A DNA stretch of 64,000 bases from DATEPR01 sp963780635 (GTDB taxonomy: Bacteria > Actinomycetota > Actinomycetes > Mycobacteriales > Pseudonocardiaceae). Positions within the stretch are counted from its first letter, which is position 1, and each line of letters starts with the position of its first letter. This document shows positions 61,297 through 64,000 of this stretch, piece by piece. A program made the position numbers and the translations under genes. The stretch is from assembly GCA_963780635.1 (NCBI GenBank), contig CAWACW010000014.1, forward strand, positions 62,001 to 126,000, in the 5' to 3' direction. The notes beneath the pieces are model-generated. The model saw nothing but the letters and a program-made list of their open reading frames with translations. It was not told the origin of the DNA and ran no database searches.

Positions 61297-62514
61297 TCAG
61301 CGAGTAAGCCACACACGCCACAATGCTGCCGGATCGGACAGCGGATCGCCGTGCACCAGGCTGAAATGCGCTGGTTGCCCGATGGCCAGCCGGCCGGCGT
61401 GCGGCACGCCGAGCAGGTCGCCCCCACGCCAGGTGGCGGCCGCCAACGCGGTGCTGGGCTCAAGACCGGCGAGCACCATCGACTCGATCTCCCACACCAA
61501 CTGGTTGGCGCGCAACGATCCGCCGCCGAAGTCCGACCCGGCGGCGATCGCGACACCGGCCCGGTCGGCGGTGCGGACGCTCTCCTGCGCGACTTCGAGC
61601 CGCTCGTCGATGCGCTGCCGCATGGCGGGATCGGTGAACCGGGGCACGGTGGACGTGGTGCCGAACGTGAGCCAGGAGTGCATGACGGCCAGCGTCGACA
61701 CGAGTGTCACGTTGTTGTCCACCATGAGTTTCGCGGTGTCGGCGTCGATCTGGTAGCCGTGTTCGAGGCTGTCGACGCCGGCTTCGGCGCCGACGCGGTT
61801 GCCGGCCAGCCCGGTGGCGTGGGCGGCCACCTTCGCGCCGCGGTCGTGGGCCTCGCGGACAGCGGCGGCGACCTCGGCGGTGGTGAACGGCGCGGTCAGC
61901 GGGTCGGGCCCGTCGAGATAGAGCTTGACGAGGTCGGCGCCCTCATCGAGCTGCTTGCGGACGGCGGCGGGCAGGTCGGCACCGTGCTCGACCTCGATGC
62001 CCAGCCCGGGCGGCAGCGAGCCGGGCAGCAGCAGCCAGGTACCGGCGGCGCGGATGTAAGGCCGGTCGGCCAGCCCGTGCCAGCGATCCCGCAGCATGAG
62101 GCTGGCGGCGCGCTCGGTGCCGTGCTCGGGATCGAGCCGGCGAGGCGAGCCGACGTCCCGAGCCCAGCGGATACCGGCCCGCACCATCAGCTCACCGTTC
62201 TCCTCACCGACGGCAAGCAGACTGTCCAGCGGGTCGAACCCGTGGTTCACCCAGTCGGCACCGCCGGGCATCGACAGGTGGGAATGCGAGTCGACCATGC
62301 CGGGCACGATCGTGGCGCCGAGCCCGTCGATCTCGGTGATCCCGGCCCGGTCGGGCAGCTCGGGCTGCTCGCCACCGGTCCAGAGCCCGACGACGATGCC
62401 GTGGTCCACATAGAGCGACACGTCCCGCACGAGAGTGTCCGAAGTGCCGTCGGCGAACGCGGCACCGGTCACCAGTACCCGCTCACCCTGCAGTCGAGAC
62501 CCGCTGTCCACCAT
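61297..62514 (-). CDS. amidohydrolase-family enzyme
   Basis: 405 residues, metal-dependent hydrolase fold. Seen: the first metal pair in GMVDSHSHLS near residue 70, a lysine in DLVKLYLDGPD that could be carboxylated, histidines in VAAHATGLAGNR and SLEHGYQID, and the catalytic aspartate in GSDFGGG. The pattern fits the imidazolonepropionase/prolidase-like group; the substrate is not known. ATG 62514 (or GTG 62511) leaves about 50 bases to the divergent gene. Confidence 0.85.
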   Translation of the reverse strand: MVDSGSRLQGERVLVTGAAFADGTSDTLVRDVSLYVDHGIVVGLWTGGEQPELPDRAGITEIDGLGATIVPGMVDSHSHLSMPGGADWVNHGFDPLDSLLAVGEENGELMVRAGIRWARDVGSPRRLDPEHGTERAASLMLRDRWHGLADRPYIRAAGTWLLLPGSLPPGLGIEVEHGADLPAAVRKQLDEGADLVKLYLDGPDPLTAPFTTAEVAAAVREAHDRGAKVAAHATGLAGNRVGAEAGVDSLEHGYQIDADTAKLMVDNNVTLVSTLAVMHSWLTFGTTSTVPRFTDPAMRQRIDERLEVAQESVRTADRAGVAIAAGSDFGGGSLRANQLVWEIESMVLAGLEPSTALAAATWRGGDLLGVPHAGRLAIGQPAHFSLVHGDPLSDPAALWRVWLTR

Positions 62515-62565
62515 GCTGCCGAACGCTAGTCGGTGGGTGACGGGGTTCCGTCGTACGGTCGGGTG

Positions 62566-63057
62566 ATGACGACGTGGCAGGAGTTCACCGAAGCGGCGCC
62601 GAAGATCGCGACTGTGTTCACCCGGCGACACGCTGCCACCGGCAACCTGTGTCTGCTGGCCACGATCCGCTCGGACGGCTTCCCCAGGATCAGCCCGCTG
62701 GAGCCGTGCATGTTCGAGGGCCAACTGTGGCTGGTCGGGATGCCGGGCACGACGAAGTTCCACGACCTGGCGCGCGACCCCCGGTTCTGCCTGCACACCG
62801 CCACCGTCGACCCGCAGGTGAGCGATGGTGACGCGAAGTTGTGGGGTGTGGTGCGGGACGTGACCGATGAGGCGGTGCAGCAGCGCTTCGCGGCGGACCT
62901 GTTCGAGCGGACCGGCTTCGACATCCGGGGCGAGGCGTTCGACCACTTCTACGCGGCCGACATCACGTCGGCATCGGCGGTCGAGGCGGGCGGCGGGCAC
63001 CTGGACATCACCATCTGGCAGCCGGGCGAGCCCGAACGAGTGGTCCGCAAGCACTAG
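62566..63057 (+). CDS. pyridoxamine 5'-phosphate oxidase-fold (FMN/F420) protein
   Basis: 163 residues with a split-barrel flavin-binding pattern: NLCLLATIRSDGFPRISPLEP, LWLVGMPGTTKFHDLARDPRFCLHTATVD, KLWGVVRDVTDEAVQQRF, and DITIWQPGE at the end. Cofactor (FMN or F420) and substrate cannot be told. ATG at 62566 begins the family part; an upstream ATG at 62533 is in frame but overlaps the divergent promoter. Confidence 0.82.
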   Translation: MTTWQEFTEAAPKIATVFTRRHAATGNLCLLATIRSDGFPRISPLEPCMFEGQLWLVGMPGTTKFHDLARDPRFCLHTATVDPQVSDGDAKLWGVVRDVTDEAVQQRFAADLFERTGFDIRGEAFDHFYAADITSASAVEAGGGHLDITIWQPGEPERVVRKH

Positions 63058-63316
63058 CGCCGATGCGCGTAGTCAATGGCTGGGGTTCGTTGTCAAGCTG
63101 GTCGCAGACGCCCGGACAAGCTGTCGACGATCACTCTGGGTGTCGATTGCCGGATCGGTGATCGGCACCCGGAGATGTCGATGCGGTCGCCGAGGGACCC
63201 TTGACAAGGCCACCGGATCCTTGACTACGTGATTGTCACTAGCGCCGCACTTGGGCCGGCAACAGCTATGCGTCGACACCCGTGACGACGACGGTCACCC
63301 CGGCACCCCACCCGTG

Positions 63317-63370
63317 GTGCGCATGCGTTTGCGGACCAGGTCCCGGGCTCCCGTCTCCTCGACTCTCGGC
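63317..63370. repeat. duplicated fragment of recX
   Basis: The 26-mer beginning GTGCGCATGCGTTTGC at 63317-63342 is identical to recX 63631-63656, and similarity continues to about 63370. In recX this segment encodes ARDLVRKRMRTAG. The downstream copy is out of gene context and is non-coding. Confidence 0.8.
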
Positions 63371-63473
63371 ATCCAGACCCGAGCCCATGGTCTCGCCGAC
63401 CACCGCCGTCAGACTCGGCGGTGGCGGTGGCGGTGGCGGTGGCGGTGGCGGTGGCGGTGGCAGTCGGCACAGC
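63371..63473. repeat. hexanucleotide microsatellite next to recX
   Basis: GTGGCG is repeated six times with a seventh variant (GTGGCA) at 63421-63462, ending 11 bases before the recX stop. The rest of the 63058-63473 gap holds the recX fragment and nothing else I can support. Confidence 0.85.
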
Positions 63474-64000
63474 TCAGTCCGGGAGCGCGCCGTCCAGCAG
63501 CTCGGCGTCCGAGCCTGCCGCGCGCAGCTCGTCGCGCACTATCCGGTAGGCCAGGCCTTCCGGGTAGCCCTTGCGGGCCAGCATCCCGACCAAGCGGCGG
63601 ATCGCCGTGGTTTCGGGTACCACGCCTGCGGTGCGCATGCGTTTGCGGACCAGGTCGCGAGCTCTCGTCTCCTCCGCTTCGGTGTCCAGTGTGGACACCG
63701 CTTCGGCGGCGAGGTCGGGGTCCACGCCTTTGCGGCGTAGCTCGGCGGACAGCGCTCGGCGGGCGATGCCCTGGTAGGTGTGGCGGGACCGGACCCACTG
63801 CTCGGCGAACGCCGCGTCGTCGACCAGGCCGACCTCGTCCAGGCGGTTGAGCACCTGGTCGGCGACCGGTTCCTCGATGCCACGGCGGAGCAGCTGCGTG
63901 CGCAGCTCGGCCTTGGTCCGCGCTCGCACGGTCAGCAGGTTCAGGCAGATCTCCCTGGCCTTGGCGACCGGATCGACCGGCTTGCCATCGGCGGCACCGC
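63474..64000 (-). CDS. recX: regulatory protein RecX, 5' end outside the window
   Basis: Modulator of RecA filament activity. At least 175 residues are visible; the N-terminus continues past the right edge (DPVAKAREICLNLLTVRARTKAEL is in frame before the first internal start). Three-helix repeats are seen: TKAELRTQLLRRGIEEPVADQVLNRL, EVGLVDDAAFAEQWVRSR, and IARRALSAELRRKGVDPD. The family normally follows recA, which should lie just beyond the window. Confidence 0.93.
   Translation of the reverse strand, partial: GAADGKPVDPVAKAREICLNLLTVRARTKAELRTQLLRRGIEEPVADQVLNRLDEVGLVDDAAFAEQWVRSRHTYQGIARRALSAELRRKGVDPDLAAEAVSTLDTEAEETRARDLVRKRMRTAGVVPETTAIRRLVGMLARKGYPEGLAYRIVRDELRAAGSDAELLDGALPD

Overview
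The window is GC-rich chromosomal DNA from an actinomycete, most likely of the Pseudonocardiales. Three things support this: strong G/C bias at third codon positions, frequent GTG starts, and the gene content. That content includes SigB, an iron-dependent IdeR, a B12-dependent ribonucleotide reductase with NrdR, a LysM gene divergent from lexA, a DUF349 protein next to a Rv2728c-like gene and miaA, and an Sdh1-type succinate dehydrogenase headed by a Rv0250c-like gene. The genus cannot be decided from the sequence alone. I see no rRNA, tRNA, prophage, insertion sequence or CRISPR array.

Layout. 0-4.6 kb: dtd (cut by the left edge), sigB, class I fumarase and a small hydrolase. 4.5-11.6 kb, minus strand: two paralogous lipoproteins, an SRPBCC protein, a TetR regulator, and a tight run of rhodanese, AcuC deacetylase and a GNAT/acyl-CoA synthetase fusion. 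11.7-16.8 kb: ideR, galK, galE and a DUF4192 gene, separated by short repeats. 17-21.9 kb: a NarL-type two-component pair, a prolyl oligopeptidase and a fructosamine-kinase-like gene. 22-23.7 kb: two neighbouring toxin-antitoxin pairs, VapBC and an unusual Phd/HicB-like antitoxin with an uncharacterised partner. 23.8-37.3 kb: the conserved block nrdJ-nrdR, LysM/lexA with two SOS boxes, tatA, hflX, a regulator/MFS pair, dapF, miaA, the Rv2728c-like gene and the DUF349 gene. 37.4-38.5 kb: a non-coding satellite of 29-bp tandem repeats. 38.6-44.6 kb: MBL-fold protein, methyltransferase, a fatty-acid module (acyl-CoA dehydrogenase, TetR, enoyl-CoA hydratase), an AI-2E-type exporter and a decayed carbonic-anhydrase-like gene. 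44.6-52.8 kb: Rv2732c-like gene and miaB, a TAXI binding lipoprotein, hydrolases, DinB, and an OmpR-type regulator/kinase/methyltransferase/serine-hydrolase run. 52.9-57.6 kb: the sdh operon and a HAD phosphatase. 57.7-63.1 kb: a broken XRE regulator with an intact DUF397 partner, a secreted lipase, two DUF4328 membrane proteins, an amidohydrolase and a flavin-type oxidase. The right edge cuts recX.

How the parts fit. DNA damage control (lexA and a LysM gene of the SOS cell-division-inhibitor type) and deoxynucleotide supply (nrdJ, nrdR) lie close together, and recX closes the window. Central respiration appears twice: fumarase with a CRP-type site upstream, and the sdh operon with a palindromic operator candidate and a hairpin over the sdhC ribosome binding site. 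The acuC and acetyltransferase genes form an adjacent writer/eraser pair for protein lysine acetylation.

Quality warning. Several conserved genes (dtd, fumarase, lexA, hflX, the regulator/MFS pair, one hydrolase) carry single-base frameshifts that split otherwise good family sequence, with seven between 28.9 and 32.2 kb. I read most of these as likely sequence errors. The XRE regulator and the carbonic-anhydrase-like gene look truly decayed.
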